A DNA stretch of 64,000 bases from Chrysemys picta bellii (Eukaryota > Chordata > Testudines > Emydidae): positions 21,132,572 through 21,196,571 of the forward strand of contig NC_088800.1 in NCBI RefSeq assembly GCF_011386835.1, given 5' to 3'. Positions 11,537 through 25,295 of the stretch are shown in pieces. A program made the position numbers and the translations under genes. Every line of letters begins with the position of its first letter. Position 1 is the first letter of the stretch. The notes below the pieces were generated by a model. It searched no databases and was not told the DNA's origin. It saw only the letters and a list, made by a program, of their open reading frames with translations.

Positions 11537-14500
11537 CATACACACATAAAAACGCTAAAGTTAAACATTACTTTAACTCTATATTTTTTGACTTGTGCTT
11601 AACAGTGCAGTCTTAATATTGAATTAACATAGTTTTTGCACAGAATATTCATTAAAAGATGTGGGAATAAATGGGTTTCTTCTTCATAAGAAAAAAAATA
11701 GACTCCACTCTCAGAAGATAACTTATTACATGAAGTCATAATCCTCTATTGAGACATCATACAATTACGTTGGTAACATTAGCATGCAATATTTATTATA
11801 AATAAAAGGGCCTATTGAGGCTTTCAACTCATTACAAGGAGGTCCGGGTGGATGACTTCACTGTATGAACACAGAGGAGTTAGGAAGGGGATAAAAGATT
11901 TATTTATACACACATATGTTCTCATTAGGAATTCTCTGCAACAACGTAACGGATACACTTGAAGGGCCATTACTCTTCTTTTTAACTATTTGCTATTTAC
12001 ATTTCGACTGGCTCTGAACATTTACTAGGAAAAAACAACCCAGTGACGAATAAAAAATAGTAATATAATAATAAGTCTGTTAACTATTGTACGGGAGTAT
12101 ACATCACTAGTACTAGTGAATTTGCAGTATTTTTCAAGACTTGGACGCATCCTATTTTTATTGGAGCATTCAATTTTGAGTGTTCCAGTGATCCATTAAG
12201 GTATGCCTTGGTGAGCCATAAAGCCACAGACACAGTGTCTTCTACACCATTTGTATATTAATGAAACACTGAGACACACCTTGAGATTTCTTAATGCTAT
12301 ATCATACATTTCATTTTCTCCTAGATAGGATTTTTGATATTTTATCCAATGTATCCTTTCACTACGAAAATTAATTTACAGTTCAAACCCAACTGGAATG
12401 TGTAAAATCCACCAAGAGCAATCTCTTGTGTTCCAGTCTCAGATCTCTCACTGTCATCTCACTATCATCCCAAGCTCTATAAGAACACTCGCTCCCCTCC
12501 CCCGTTCTCCATCAGAGCTGACAACATCCCCCTCCTCTCTGAGACCAGATCCCATAATCATGAGGTCATATTTGACTTCTCCTCCTGCTGAAAAGCCAAG
12601 TGGAGAGGCAGAATAAATAATCAACAAAAAATTATAAATAACAAGAACTAAACCACGTTTATGAGTACATGTCTAACTGAGTAACAATGGCATCTTATTA
12701 TTGTCATTCTTGTCCTTTTCCCCTTTCCCCTGTCTTGTCCATTCAGATCCTAACCTGTTTTGTCATATTAAATTTAGTTTCTATGCTCTTTGAGACAGAT
12801 TGTTTCTTCACTAGTTTATTGAGGTTCCTAACACATTTCTTGGCATTTCAGTTAGAAAGAACAAAAGAAAGAAAGAAAGAAAGAAATTATTGCACGACAA
12901 GATTAATAAAATATATGTATTCTGGAAAATATGCCTGAGTACACTTATATTCTCCAAGCACTCACTTAAGGTCTCCCATATCTCACAGTTCTGTAATGAC
13001 CTAACAGGTCCACCACCAATACTATATGGCCAGTTACTGTATGGACTGTAAACTTTTGACATAGCAGGATGGACTTCAAAGTATTTGCTTTTCATCTTGG
13101 ATTTACATGCAGGCTGTGCAAAGCTTTTCATTGTGTTTATGTAAGTTGATTGCTAGAGAAATCTTATTCATTTTTTGAAACAATGAAAAAAAAATCTTAT
13201 CACTTGAAAACCTTTTCCATTAAAAAAGGTTTCAGTGGAAAATTTCCAACTGGCTCTTGTTGGAATTGACCATGCTGGACCTTCCAAAATTAACAATTTA
13301 TAGGTAAGTGACATAAGAAACTTCCATTTCCTATGGTTATTAATATCATATTTTTTGAACTGACACACAATAATGTCTCCCATTTAAGAGTAAAAATACT
13401 TAGTATGCTATTTTTAGATAAGGATGGGAATAATTTAGATTCATGAGTCTCTAGAACTGCATCACATGGCAGAAAATACATACATTGTATGAATTTATTA
13501 TGATAGAAACAGTGTGGAATGAGCATGGATCATCAAGAGTAATAAAACAAAGCAGTTTTGAGGAAGTTCTAACTCAAGAAATCCAAAAGTTTCCCTTTGG
13601 TAGATTTTACTTGGAAATGAATTACATTTATGAAGCAAGCTGAAAAGAATGAGCTTTGTAATTTATATGAAAACTTAAAAAAACCCTCATTAGCAGACAT
13701 ACTCTTATGGAAATAAAAACTGTAGATTTTCACTCTATTCTTTTGGGACTTGGTTTATGAACTCTGGCATGGCATGTGACAGAAAATCATTCTGAAGTGT
13801 TTCCAAGTTATCATTTTAAAATTCTCTATTTCAACTAGCTCGTGCTAACGATGCACAATAAAAAATGGGTTTTTAGAAGCTTCTGTTGCCTACAACGACC
13901 CCTTTCAATCCTGCTATTAACTCTTTACCTCACCAAGAGTCCAATCCAGCTTCCATTGACTTCAGCGGGAGCTGGATCAATACAGTTGTTAACTTCAACT
14001 ACTGGGCAAATATTGAAAAGTTAGATAATTCAACGGGGCTTCCAATTTATTTTCCTTTGAATCTGCATTATGTCAGGTATAAAAATAGCCTACTTTTGTT
14101 TCCATAATGGGTTTTTCAATGCAATCTAGGTGGGTTGGGAGATTCACAATCTGACAAAACAAATATTTCTTTTTGCAGAGAGAATATATAAGTTTTCCCA
14201 TCTATCACAAAAAAGTCTCAGAAAGCTATTCAGAACCCAGTGCACGTTTCTTCCTCTTCACAACTCATTTTCCCTTTTTTTGTGACAACCTAGGCAATAA
14301 TTCACAGCTCACTGGGTCTCCTAAATAACCCCCTTTATATTTACATGGTAGGCATTCCCCCATTACCCAGCAGGATTCAGCTGTACTGGCAGGCAGTCAT
14401 TAGGCATTCTTAAGGCTTTGGAGGTTTAACATATCCTCCTCTAGTTAGTATCTTTTAAAAAACTCTTGTATGGGTACCTTTTCTACAAATAAATAATGAA

Positions 14501-14892
14501 TCTTGACAATTTCACAAAAAAACATAACTGTGTCATTTTGTAATTTTGAAGTGTTTCCTCCTTTGGGTCTCATCCAGACTCCCACATAAAGTCTTTAAAA
14601 CTCAGAAGCATTTCATCAGTCTGATGATTGTTATGTTTCTTCTTTTTTTGTTGGAAATTAAATGAGCTACTTGAGTGACTTTGCTGAAACTTTTATAAGT
14701 GTACACTTGCTCGCCTTATGTATTGCAGTTAATTTAATCCAGCATTGTTCAGAAGTCTGGGAAAGAACAACGCTTTCTCTGTTGCCATACTAAAAAAGCT
14801 TGTTAGAAGCCAAAAATAAACTGGAATAAATAAAAAGAAAAAATGATCGTGAGAAAGAGGTTTTGTCTAATATTGCACATAGTTGTCACTAG
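11537..14892. other. Non-coding DNA with an (AAAG)n tract and repeat fragments
   Basis: An (AAAG)n microsatellite lies at about 12864-12886. About 12735-12850 weakly resembles a MIR-type SINE tail. At 13943-13978 the sequence forms a palindrome with arms AATCCAGCTTCC and GGGAGCTGGATC. Around 13238-13256 a fragment resembles an end of the GAGCTGGTC MITE family. No gene is recognised. Confidence 0.4.
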
Positions 14893-15175
14893 ATAGGTGT
14901 GACCTAGTGGTCTGAGCAGAACACAATGAGCCAGGATTCCTGGGTCAGAAGCTCAGACAGGCTCAGAAGCTGATTTTCTATGACTTAGAGAAAGTTGCTT
15001 AAGACCTACCCTGCACCCTTCATTCATATGAGTCAATTTGAGACTACTCAAAGTAGAGGCTGCAGGATCTGATAATTTCTCTGCCTTACTTCCCTACATG
15101 TGCACTGTGGGAATAAGACTATCTCACAGAATTAAATAGTAAATGCAAAGTAGTATTACTGAGGGTTTAGAAGAA
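14893..15175 (+). repeat. Probable MIR/CORE-type SINE
   Basis: The head GTGACCTAGTGGTCTGAGC resembles a Pol III A-box region. It is followed by 'tcctgggtc' and then, in MIR order, a degenerate 'agaaagttgcttaagacct', 'tctctgccttacttccc' and 'gtgggaataagactatctcacag'. The copy is old and diverged. The call is from remembered consensus order and would need a repeat search. Confidence 0.4.
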
Positions 15176-15185
15176 TAAAAACATA

Positions 15186-15303
15186 GGACCTGATTCTCAC
15201 CTGAAACACTACCACTACTAAAGTTTTACACTGTTGTAAGCCCTGATTTCAATAGAGAAATACCAGCATAAAGCTGGAGTAATGCCATGGTGAATCTGTT
15301 CCA
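15186..15303. repeat. Short palindromic MITE
   Basis: The left end GGACCTGATTCTCACC and the right end (reverse complement GGAACAGATTCACC) are imperfect inverted repeats. The interior keeps the 'tttacac...ccagcataaagctgg' hairpin typical of sauropsid palindromic MITEs. No coding capacity. Confidence 0.4.
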
Positions 15304-18300
15304 GAATGTGATTAGTATTGAGAACCTTAAATTCTGGGGAAAATCCATAAACTGATTTGTTTACTGCACTGGTGAATATTTCCGACTAACACATCAAGAC
15401 AAATTATAATAGCATAAAAAACCTAAGAAATTTGATTTTCACTTGAGAAAAAAGATTCAGTTATCTTTTTGATTTGCAGTTGCCTTTTTCTCTTTATAAT
15501 AGTATAAATGTTTAATTGTGGTATATGATTCTTTGATGAGGACCAAGGGCTTCATTATACCAGATCCCACATGTAATATTGAGTATTATATTAGATATGC
15601 TTTGACTAAAGAAGCAAAGAGGCAGAACCAGAATAATTATAGTTTTCCAAGTAATTCTTGTAATAAGACAGGCAATTTGCCAGCAATTTTTGTGGTCAAG
15701 AAGTCATGACAGAATGGGATAAGGGAAATGATGTTAATTAATTCTCAATGTCAATGCTAACTATTACCAAAGTTAGCAAGAACATTTTGAAACATATAAA
15801 AATCAAGACATTCATGGAAGTGTGTTTACCACATTACAAAGTAACAAGAAATATTACCGTTGCACACAGAAACAAATACCTTTATCCCACAGCATTTGAC
15901 TGAAAGGAAGGTTGCTAATCTAAAGTGAATTGCATAGAGTCTTTTCAGTCTATTGAAGAGCTATTCCTCTTTTTTATTATATTTTTGTTATAGTATTTTT
16001 TACTTTCCAAGGTGTTAACTTGCACTGTTAAAGTTTCTTTAGGGGGTAATCTCACAGTTTCATTTGAGATACTTTGATAACAATGTTTCTTTTAAACTTA
16101 TTATTTGTGTAAAGTTCAAGCTAATAAAAGTAACTTACCCTATTAAAAGAAATCCTGGAAGCAGAACAACATTTTAGGATGCTAATTGCTCATGTTACTA
16201 GCCATCCATGAAGCATATGCTGAAAACACTCTAAAGGGTTTAGTAATGCTTCTCTAAGTCATAAATCTTTTACAGGTACAATTATGTGAGAACAGCAATA
16301 GGAAAAGCACATTAAACATCTGGAGTCAGATGGGTTTACTGAAGTAAAATTACAAAATTAAATTTAGATGAACTTAATTAAAAAGAGGATCCAATTTAAT
16401 ATGGACATTCATCACATTCTCATTGAAATCCTTTCTTGCCTCAAGAAAATATAATAAAGTTTGAATACAAAAGCTGTATAAAGGCTGAAATGAAGTGTGA
16501 AAGGATGGTCAAATAAAGAAATTCAATAACAAGGAAATCTCCCATCCCCTTTACAGACAGACAGACTTTAATAGCACAGATTATCTATTTTTTTAAAATT
16601 AGTAATAATAAGGGAATTAAACCGGTAACTGTAGATGTTCTAAAGGTCACTATTCTTATAGCTCCTGCTATACATGGTACATATATTGAAAATGTAAGCA
16701 TGGAAGTTTTATATGTAGTTTTAGCATGTACACAAATGTGTACTGAATTTTATCTAATAGCAATGGGAGTTGCACAAGCAAATCTGAGGGCAGATTTGGC
16801 CCAGAGACTCATTCTCTAACTTTACCTAATAGCAGTTACATCTTGAAGTGTTTAAAATGTTGTTTTCTTGTCCTTAAGTAGTACTTGGCTTACTTCCATT
16901 TCAGTCAAAGGTAGTATTACCACAGGACTGGGCCTTACATGCCCTGTGATGGATTTTCATTTGCTTTAATTCAGAAATAACAAATGAGGCTCCTTTGCTT
17001 TCTTTTACTGAATCATTAGAGCTCTCTTTTTCCATGGGTAAAAGGTCTTGTAGTTCAGCACCACCTGGCCTTTGGTTCTCACAGGTTCTCCACCTCTCAG
17101 CAGCAGCACTGACTTGCAGGTCCCCAGGTTACAGTACACCAAGAAATCAAAGAGTGATACAGAACAGTTTGTAAAGCTTCTAACATTGTTACTAGGATCA
17201 TGATGTTTGCCTACACAATAGCCTTTACAATTTGCTGTTCAGCACTTAATTAGATTTTTCATGGCTACTTGATGAGGCAAGGCACTATTAAAACTGTATC
17301 TTTTTGTTTCTAATAAAGAAGTATACTGGTCGCCTGGGCCCTGATGTAGATATTGTTTTTCTCTAGGGACACTCAACATGTTCCAATTTTACGAAGTCAC
17401 TCAACAATAATGAAATTTCATCTGCAGTGAGGCTTCATAATATAAAATGATATCATGTTTACTTTATTATATAGAAACCTGTATGTGATGGATGGGAATG
17501 TGGCAGACATGACTGTTGTAAGATACCTCTTCTTAATAATCAGTAGTTATGATTAAGCTGCAAGATTAATGACAGGAAACTGTGTAAAGGAAATGCTGGA
17601 AAACAGTTTCAAATCCAAACTAGAAGTCATTTGGGCTATATTCTGTCATTTCTTGGAATACGCAATAATGTTAAGTATGAAAAGTTTGGATATGTTTCCC
17701 CCTTAGTGCTAACTTTGTATATAGTCTGATACAAAATGACTTCACTGGTTGGAAGAGCAAATTCAGGTGCATGACTTCATTGGGCTGTATCCTGCACAAC
17801 ACAGGTGTCATGTGCTGCACGCAAAAACATCAGGTAAAAACTGGAGAGCTGGTCAATTATTCCCCTTCATTAAGGAGAGAGCTGCTACACAGCCACCAAG
17901 TTAATCCTGTCTAGTAGGCAGGAGTCAGGCCAAATTGGGAAGTACTTTGCCAAGTGTCTTATTTGCATATTAAGGATTATGGGCATCCATTTGCTGTCCA
18001 CTCAGCCCCCCCTTTCTTCACATCTGCTCTTGAGAGTAAAGCAGCTAACATGCTGAAGACTAATTTTGCCTCCTTGTGGAGCCCTGAGACCTTGCATGGT
18101 CATCTAGACTGCTCAAATTTGCACCAGAGCACAATCTTGTACTCTCTGCTCCCAACTCAAGGACCAGCGGAACCAAGGTTGTTAACCCTAGTTCCAGGCA
18201 TTGTTGCAAACACACACTGCATGCCAGGGGAAAACTGGCATGTTTGAGGGGTTTGAGGTGCAGCATCTCACAGAACTAGGCCTAATACAAACAAATTTAA

Positions 18301-20692
18301 AAGAATTTGTTAGTGATTTTCAGTGTTAGGCTAAGTGTTGCTATTTCTTGATCTTATTTAGGTTAAGAATGATGTAAAATTTAACTAATAAAGGAAGAAC
18401 AACAGCGGTACATGTTTTATATATTTTTTCATTAAAATGTTATGGCATCTATACTAGTTTTATTTTATAGTTACTCCTAACCTTCTCTCTGTTGTTCTGT
18501 GTATACACACATGCCGGTAACTGATATTGGTTGCATTTGTCACAAAGTACAGTAAGGTAACCTGTGAACTGGTATCATAATGGGATACCTATCCTACATA
18601 GTTAGAAAAAAATACATACAACAATAAATATTGGGTCTGGTTCTGCAATCATTTTACATACAGTACATCCATTCATGTCAATGGAAATGTTAAATGCAGA
18701 CTGACAGCATGATGGGACTAAACATCTCCATCCCCATCTAAATGTCATCAAGCCCAGTATTATAATCTATAGACCAGGCATCCTCTACATACTCCTGCAC
18801 CAAGGGTATTTGAGGAGTGGAAGGAATGTGTATGTCAGTCAGAGTGGGAGCTTGGGGGCTGCTCTAATTTATGAGACCTAGCTATGGTTATAAGAGGCAA
18901 TATGACAGCTCAGAATTGCTCTGACCCCTCTCTGTTATCAGTTGAGAATTTCCCTTCACCAGGATAGGTCTTGGCTTTCACCTTATAGCCAGAAAAAGTC
19001 TGCTTTTTAGTTCTTAGAAGCACAGAGGGTGTGGAACAAGACTGAGAATATGGCTCAGTGTCTGGAAAGTCAGGGTACAGTTATAATGACAGCATTAGAC
19101 TGGGAAGGTTTTGGTAGGTCTTGTCACATTTGCCATTTCCCCTCCAAGAGGAGAAATGTTGGAGGTCATTTTATTGCAGGTGATCACCAATCTTGTGGAA
19201 AATGGATGCGTTCTCCAAAATGCACACCATTCCAGTTCAATAGCAATGCCTTTTGAAAGCAACTACTCTAATACAGTGGCCTGATTCTGCCCTGAGCATA
19301 AATAAAGAATTCCAATTTTCCCTTGTAAACTATCAATTATTTATTATTACTATGATGAAAACTGCTCATTACTTTTGTTGTTCAGACTATCATCAACTGT
19401 TGTCCTATCCAGTAATAAGCTGCCTTATCTCCTTGTGACGGTCAAAGAGAACTATTCATCTTATACGAGTTTGCTTTTAGTGCAATTTAATATCTGATAG
19501 TAATATTATAATGCTATTTACTGTTTTATCTTTAGATCTTACCACTGAGAGCAAATGTGAAGATCTTTAAACTGCTGGCATCAGTGTTCCCATACAGGCT
19601 GGCATGAGCTCAGGTGGGTGATCCTGCCAAAAGTCAGAGAAAAATATTCATCGGACAGATGATTTATTTTAATCATGCTTTCCCAGTATCCACAGAAAGC
19701 GTGTTTATATATGCCTGCTGCAGGTTTAATGATAAGACCATTAAGGCAGATCTGAATGCAACACACCAACTTGTTGACTTTTTCAGGAACTGTGAACATG
19801 AATACTGATTCCCAAAGGGCATTTTCTATAGAGAAATTGTCCTTTCATGAATGCAACAAAACAATCCTACCAGGAAGAATAACAGTGCACTGCATGGTTA
19901 GTTTTAATAAACTGTATTAGAAAGATGGTCAATGGTGTGGGGCGGCGGGGGGGTGGGGGAGGTGGAGGGAGAAAGAAAAGAAAAAAAAAGCCAGTGGCCA
20001 ATCTAAGATTAATGAAGTGTACTATCAAACACAGTTCTTAATTCTAGATCTAAGATGCTTTGAAGTTCATGGAAATGTGCCTCCTAGTAATTCTAATATG
20101 GGATTATCTCTCCTGACATCAGAAAAATAATATTCAGAGATGGCATTTAAGAGCTGACTTGTACAAAAGCACTTTAGGGGCAAGCAAACTTGTAATTTTT
20201 ACCATATGCTGAACATTTTTAATAATACTATTTAAGTTTCTACACACACACAAAAAAAGAAAACTAAAAACTCTAGTAAAAAGATATATTGAAAAATATA
20301 TTTTACATAACTAATTTGTTGAATTATTCAAAATAGCTTCTGTTTAGGATGCTGAATTTCTTGACAAAATGCAACTAGACTTAAATCGAAAGCAAAGAAG
20401 AAATGGACTTGACAAGAAAGAGACCATTGGATCATCTGACGCTTGTCTATTCTCACATCATGATAATTATTAATTTTCATAGTGGGCACTAAATTCAAGT
20501 TGCAATATACAATAATAGGCAATCAGGAAAGGACTCTGAAATATACATAGTATATTTGAAATTAAAAAACTACAAAGAGCTATAGTTGATCTTTAGACTT
20601 GTATAGCAGATCTCCACAGTTCTTTCTTTCTCTATTGTTCAGGCTCCCTATGAAAATATTATCATTTTTTACTTTGTAACAAGTCCTTTCAG
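15304..20692. other. Long repeat-poor non-coding stretch
   Basis: For more than 5 kb I see no named transposon and no gene, apart from short palindrome fragments (for example 18667-18688) and a G-rich tract at 19939-19969. In a window otherwise dense with insertions this could reflect constraint, chance, or repeats too old to see. Confidence 0.4.
19939..19969 (+). other. G-rich tract with quadruplex-forming potential
   Basis: Runs of 4, 7 and 5 G separated by short loops, followed by shorter G runs, fit a relaxed G-quadruplex pattern. It stands alone in AT-rich DNA. Any regulatory role is speculation. Confidence 0.4.
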
Positions 20693-20760
20693 GTGAGATT
20701 TTCAAGGGCACCTAAGAGACCTGGGTGTCTAATTCCCTTAAATGCTTTTGAAAATCCCAC
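20693..20760. repeat. Short palindromic MITE
   Basis: The left arm starts GTGAGATTTTCAAGGGCACC. The right arm, reverse complemented, starts GTGGGATTTTCAAAAGCATT. The 68 bp thus form one hairpin, related in style to the 'ttttcaaaa' palindrome at 1799-1963. Confidence 0.5.
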
Positions 20761-21015
20761 CATTAATGCATTAGATAGTTCCTTATGTACCAAACAATTT
20801 CCCAATGCCCTTCACATTAATCTACACACTTAAATCTTTAAATTTTCACACAATAGTCTATGATCAAAGGTTTATTCTGATAGTTTACTGTATAGTTAAC
20901 ACATTTTCTTAAAATTACAATTAAAGTGTTCCCAGCTTCTAATACTCAGAGAACTCTTTGTAAATTAGATCAACTTTAACATGACAAAGGTGTCTGGACT
21001 TTTAAAACCTTTGGA

Positions 21016-21688
21016 CAGGGCCGACTCCAGGCACCAGTGGAGGAAGCTCGTGCTTGGGACAGCAGATTCCAAGGGGCAGCATTCCATCTAATCCTTTTCT
21101 TTTTTTTTTTTTTTTTTTTTGCACTTCACCGCTTTGGCTGCCCCTGCCAGTTTTTTCTTTTTGGTTTGCTGCTCCTGCCGCCCTGTAGGGGGTGGAGGAG
21201 GGGAGCGCCCTGCAGCAAGCCGGGAGGACAGTCCACGTCCTTCCCTGCCTGCAGACTGGAGTGGCACAGAGCCCTCCTGGCAGGTGGCGCCTGCGGAGGG
21301 GCCGCGTGGCAGCGCCCCACTTAAGGAAGCCCTGGGGCCCCCCTTCTCTCTCTCCCCCCGCTAGCCGGGGTGCGTACTCCGCTGCCCAGGGTCTGCAGGG
21401 CCAGGAGTCCCCCTGCACCCACGCTCCCGCTGCCCCGCAGGTATTTTGTTTTTGTTTTTTCTTTCCTTCACCGCTCGGGCCGGCCGGTTTGTTCTACCCC
21501 CCACTCCGGCTGGTTGGTTTGTTCTTTCCCACCCCTCCGGCCGGGGGCAGGTTTGTTTCCCGCCCCCCTTCGCCACTCCGGCCGGGGGCAGGTTTGTTTT
21601 CCTCCTCCCCTCTCCTCCCCCCCCTTTGCTGCTCCGGCCAGCCCGGCGTTTTTTGCTTGGGGTGGCAAAAAAGCCAGAGCCGGCCCTG
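21016..21688. mobile_element. Non-autonomous hAT transposon, CAGGGCC family
   Basis: The exact 8-bp duplication CCTTTGGA lies at 21008-21015 and 21689-21696. The ends CAGGGCCGACTCCAGG and (from the right) CAGGGCCGGCTCTGGC are inverted repeats. The interior is GC-rich, with a poly-T tract near 21098-21120 and a repeated 'ggccgggggcaggtttgtt' unit around 21540-21600. A shorter member of the same family is nested at 53591-53785. The long open frames across it are compositional. Confidence 0.9.
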
Positions 21689-21696
21689 CCTTTGGA

Positions 21697-24600
21697 AGAG
21701 CATTCCAGCAAAAGGGTGCCGGAATTGATGGTTTAGTAATTTAAGTATCAGTTTTGGAATACCTCAGTGACCTTAGAACCATAGCTTCAGATCCCAGCAG
21801 AGTTCATTCAGCCCTCACATTTCCCAAGGTAGATAAAGAGCAGTATCTCTGCACAGTCTATTAAGGCAAATCATCTCTTACATTGTATACTGCTCTTTGT
21901 TTTCGCAGCATCTGTGTGCACATCTGGCTGTGGTTGTGGTTTAAATATATATATGTTTCAGCCAAAAATACTGATTGTTAAATCAGTACTTGGTGTCAAA
22001 TTCATAGTACACAAACTGTTATATATAGTTATATAGCTATGTTTATACCCAGTTATATAGATCATGGCATATCTTAGATATACAAACCAAAAGTGTGATA
22101 TGCCAAGAGGCTGCCACAACTCACTCATTCTCACACGCACACATAAATGCTGCATTCTCCTCGCACATTGTCAGAAGCAATTTCCATCCAGCTATGTTCT
22201 CTTGCACAAAGTGCTATGAAAGAGTTCACTAAAATGAAGAACATTTTGAACTCCTGTTAGTAACATGAATTGAATTCTACTTGGATGACGTATAAAGGAT
22301 GAAATTGTGCAAACTGCACGCACGCAGACCTGGACTAAGGACAGCAGAGTTGTGCTGCCTCCAGAGTACCACTGGGAAGAATTGTGAATCGGGAAGGAAC
22401 ATTTCTTCCCGGAGCAATTTGGTGTGCCGGCCATCCTTTTCAGTGGTACAACGTACCTTCCCACCCCCAATGTTCTAGGCCAATTGTTCAGGTATTTGGC
22501 GATGTTCCCACCGTCTTCAAGCCCCTCATTACCCCTTTGGGGTGATACACATCCCAGGAACACACTGAGGTAGAAGTCCTTTCACTCCTTAAATTCAAGA
22601 ACTGCAGTTGTGTATGGCTTTATGCACAGGGCCCAAGGGAGGAGGGAACAGAAGCTCCTTGTACATACCCCTCCCACACACACCCATATTAATGCAAACC
22701 ACAGTATGACCCTAAATGAAAACGTATCTTTATGTAAGTTGCAGATGAAAAGAAAAAGGTGAATTAATTAATTTAATCTAGCCATGGAATTACAGTCCTC
22801 TAGCAACTATTACAAATCCACACCATGTGTCTCAGTGCTGGATTGTATATTTAGATCTCTGAGCTGGCTAAAAGATTTGTAAAATCACAAGTAGGAAGAG
22901 AACACGCGGTTTACTTCTCATCTTAGAAGGCTCCCATGAGTTGTTTTTTCTTGAAATGTGGTCATAGCCATACCTAGGTGGAAGTACATGAACAACTGAT
23001 TCACTGGGTTGAAATCTTCCACTTTTTTCATGACTATGCTCAAATTTAGGGACATGCAGGCCTGGATGTGTTAGCAATCCACTGCACTTTTGGGAGCACA
23101 AAGGGATTTTCAGTGCATTTAATACAGTTTTGAACAGAAGCTGCAGCTTGCTGCAGAAACACATGAGTTATATTGGTTTAAGGGGCAACAGATATACAAG
23201 TTTCAGTTTAGAATAAAGTACTTGGTATTGGAGCTGAGAGAAGATTGGTATCTATGTTGCAGAATGTAAAGCATGACTTGATGCATAAAAATGAACTCAA
23301 GAGCCAATGTATTCAAAAGCCAGACTGCATGAAATCTTAAAAGCCAAGCCAGATGAAACCTTAAATGTAAGTTTATTTTCATTCCCCCCTCTCTCTCTCT
23401 CTCTCAACCAAATCCACAGAGTGGTCAAGGTGGACTCAAGGGGCACGGAAACACAGCGTCACTTATTAAAAGGTCTCCTTGCCAGGCCAGCCTATCCATA
23501 GTCAGATTGGGCTGATGTGCCAAGAGAAGTGGAGAGACCCTACAATGTGGGAACAAAGTGTAGTCATCTAAGGGTTGGGGCAAGTAGTTAATGTAGGCAT
23601 TTTCCTCCAAACCGCCCCCCTACTCCCGCACTGCCCAAAGTGCTCAGTGGATCTCAGTCCCATTTTCTCCCTGCTCAGCTCTGCTCTGGGGCTGCAGTCA
23701 GGATGTGGGAGAGTGGATCCCTACTTTTCAAGAATGTTGATGATTAAGAGTGAGGGGTCAGATATTGGATCTTCCCTAATTATCCTGAATGGAATATTTG
23801 GCTCAGTGGCCATATCCTATCTCCCAAATTACACCAGTGTTCACAGCTGGTAACTGGGACGGCTGATTTAGGGCTGTGTGGCCAAAGGTTCCATCTTCAG
23901 CCATTAAAGAGAAACTCATCCCAGTTCCCAGATCTTGGAGAGCCATTGTGAAGATGCTGTATCTTTGTTGGTCATAGATCTTTGAGACAGGTAATGGAGA
24001 GTAGATCAATGCAACTTTTTATTTTACATTTATTTTATTTTTCAGTTGCTTTACTCCAAATTTCATTGTTGTTTCTGACACTTCCAAACACATTTTCTAG
24101 CTGATTCTGGAAATTAAGAAAAGTTGGTGTTTTAATACTATCACTGAATAAATACAACAGGCCTAGAAGACTTTTCACTTCAAATGCAATTATTAATTTT
24201 TGTATAACATTGTTCATGCAAAAGTATTATAGAACACTTTGAAGTCAGACATAAACTTTGCTGTGTACAATAAGCTATGTACAGCAGGTTACAATGTATC
24301 AAAGACAGGGCATGCGTAGATGTGGTAGGACAAGCATGAAAAAGGGTGCAATGACCAAGTGACAGGGAAAAAAGCATCAATAGAGATGGGCACAGAATGT
24401 AAGGGAATTTGCAAGCCAATGAAGGATCTTAAAGGTTTGGAAAATTTTCTCTACTGGAAAATGGAATGGAGAAGACACCATTCCAAATACTGATGATAAG
24501 ATGAACCATCATAGTCTAGATAACTTATAAACACAGGGAGACCTTAGAGAGGCCACAAGAAGGAGGACTACACTTGTCAAGAGGAGGAGAGAGGAAGAAA

Positions 24601-25287
24601 TGCTAAAAGCTTTGACAGAAGAGTGGTTGATATAGTGCCTGATGTGGATGATGTTATGGAGCGGATACAAGGCAAACTCAGAAGCCTGGGAGATATGAAA
24701 TAAAAGGAGAGTTTGGGGAGAATTTGAACACTTGTGTTCCTGAAAGAAGGGGTGAAGGTAAAGCAGTATGAGAAATGGAGAGAATGAAGTTTTGGTTGAA
24801 GCTATTCTTATTAATGAGAAAGTAATGGAGTTTGATACAGTTTTAGCAGAACCAGAGATTGATGACACAGAAGCAGAGAGAGTAAAAAAGAGACCAAAAT
24901 TATGAAGGGAACAGAGATTTAAGTATCATCTTTCCACAACTGACATCCAAATGTGAATTCAGAAAGGAAGTGGCTATGGGGAATAAGGTAACTAAAAGAG
25001 TAAAGGGGCCCTTAGTGCAGGAATTCATTAGCAGAGGATTTTACATTCCAAATCACAAAAGGAGCAGCTGGATACATTGAGGCAAATCCCGGACAGCAAA
25101 GTACCTATGACTTTAGCTGGTTAAGTTGTTGTGGCAGGCTGTTGTCTCAGAGCACACCTCTTCAAGGCACAGCATGGCCAGGCAGGCATGCCATCTTCAG
25201 TTTCCTCTTGCTTCTCCTAAATAACTTGTTCACAGACCAAATCCTTCCCCCTGGTTAAGGGATTCCACAGGCCTATTTCATGGGGCA
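21697..25287. other. Non-coding DNA, nothing firmly recognised
   Basis: A (CT)n tract lies at about 23388-23405. About 24280-25010 is purine-rich on + and may be an old, unassigned repeat. Open frames up to 123 codons show no recognisable domain. No gene is called. Confidence 0.4.
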
Positions 25288-25295
25288 GTGCAATG

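Noticed and set aside
21192..21728. Several 60-178-codon frames on both strands
   Set aside because: All lie in the GC-rich core of the hAT element 21016-21688 and encode low-complexity Pro/Gly/Arg stretches.
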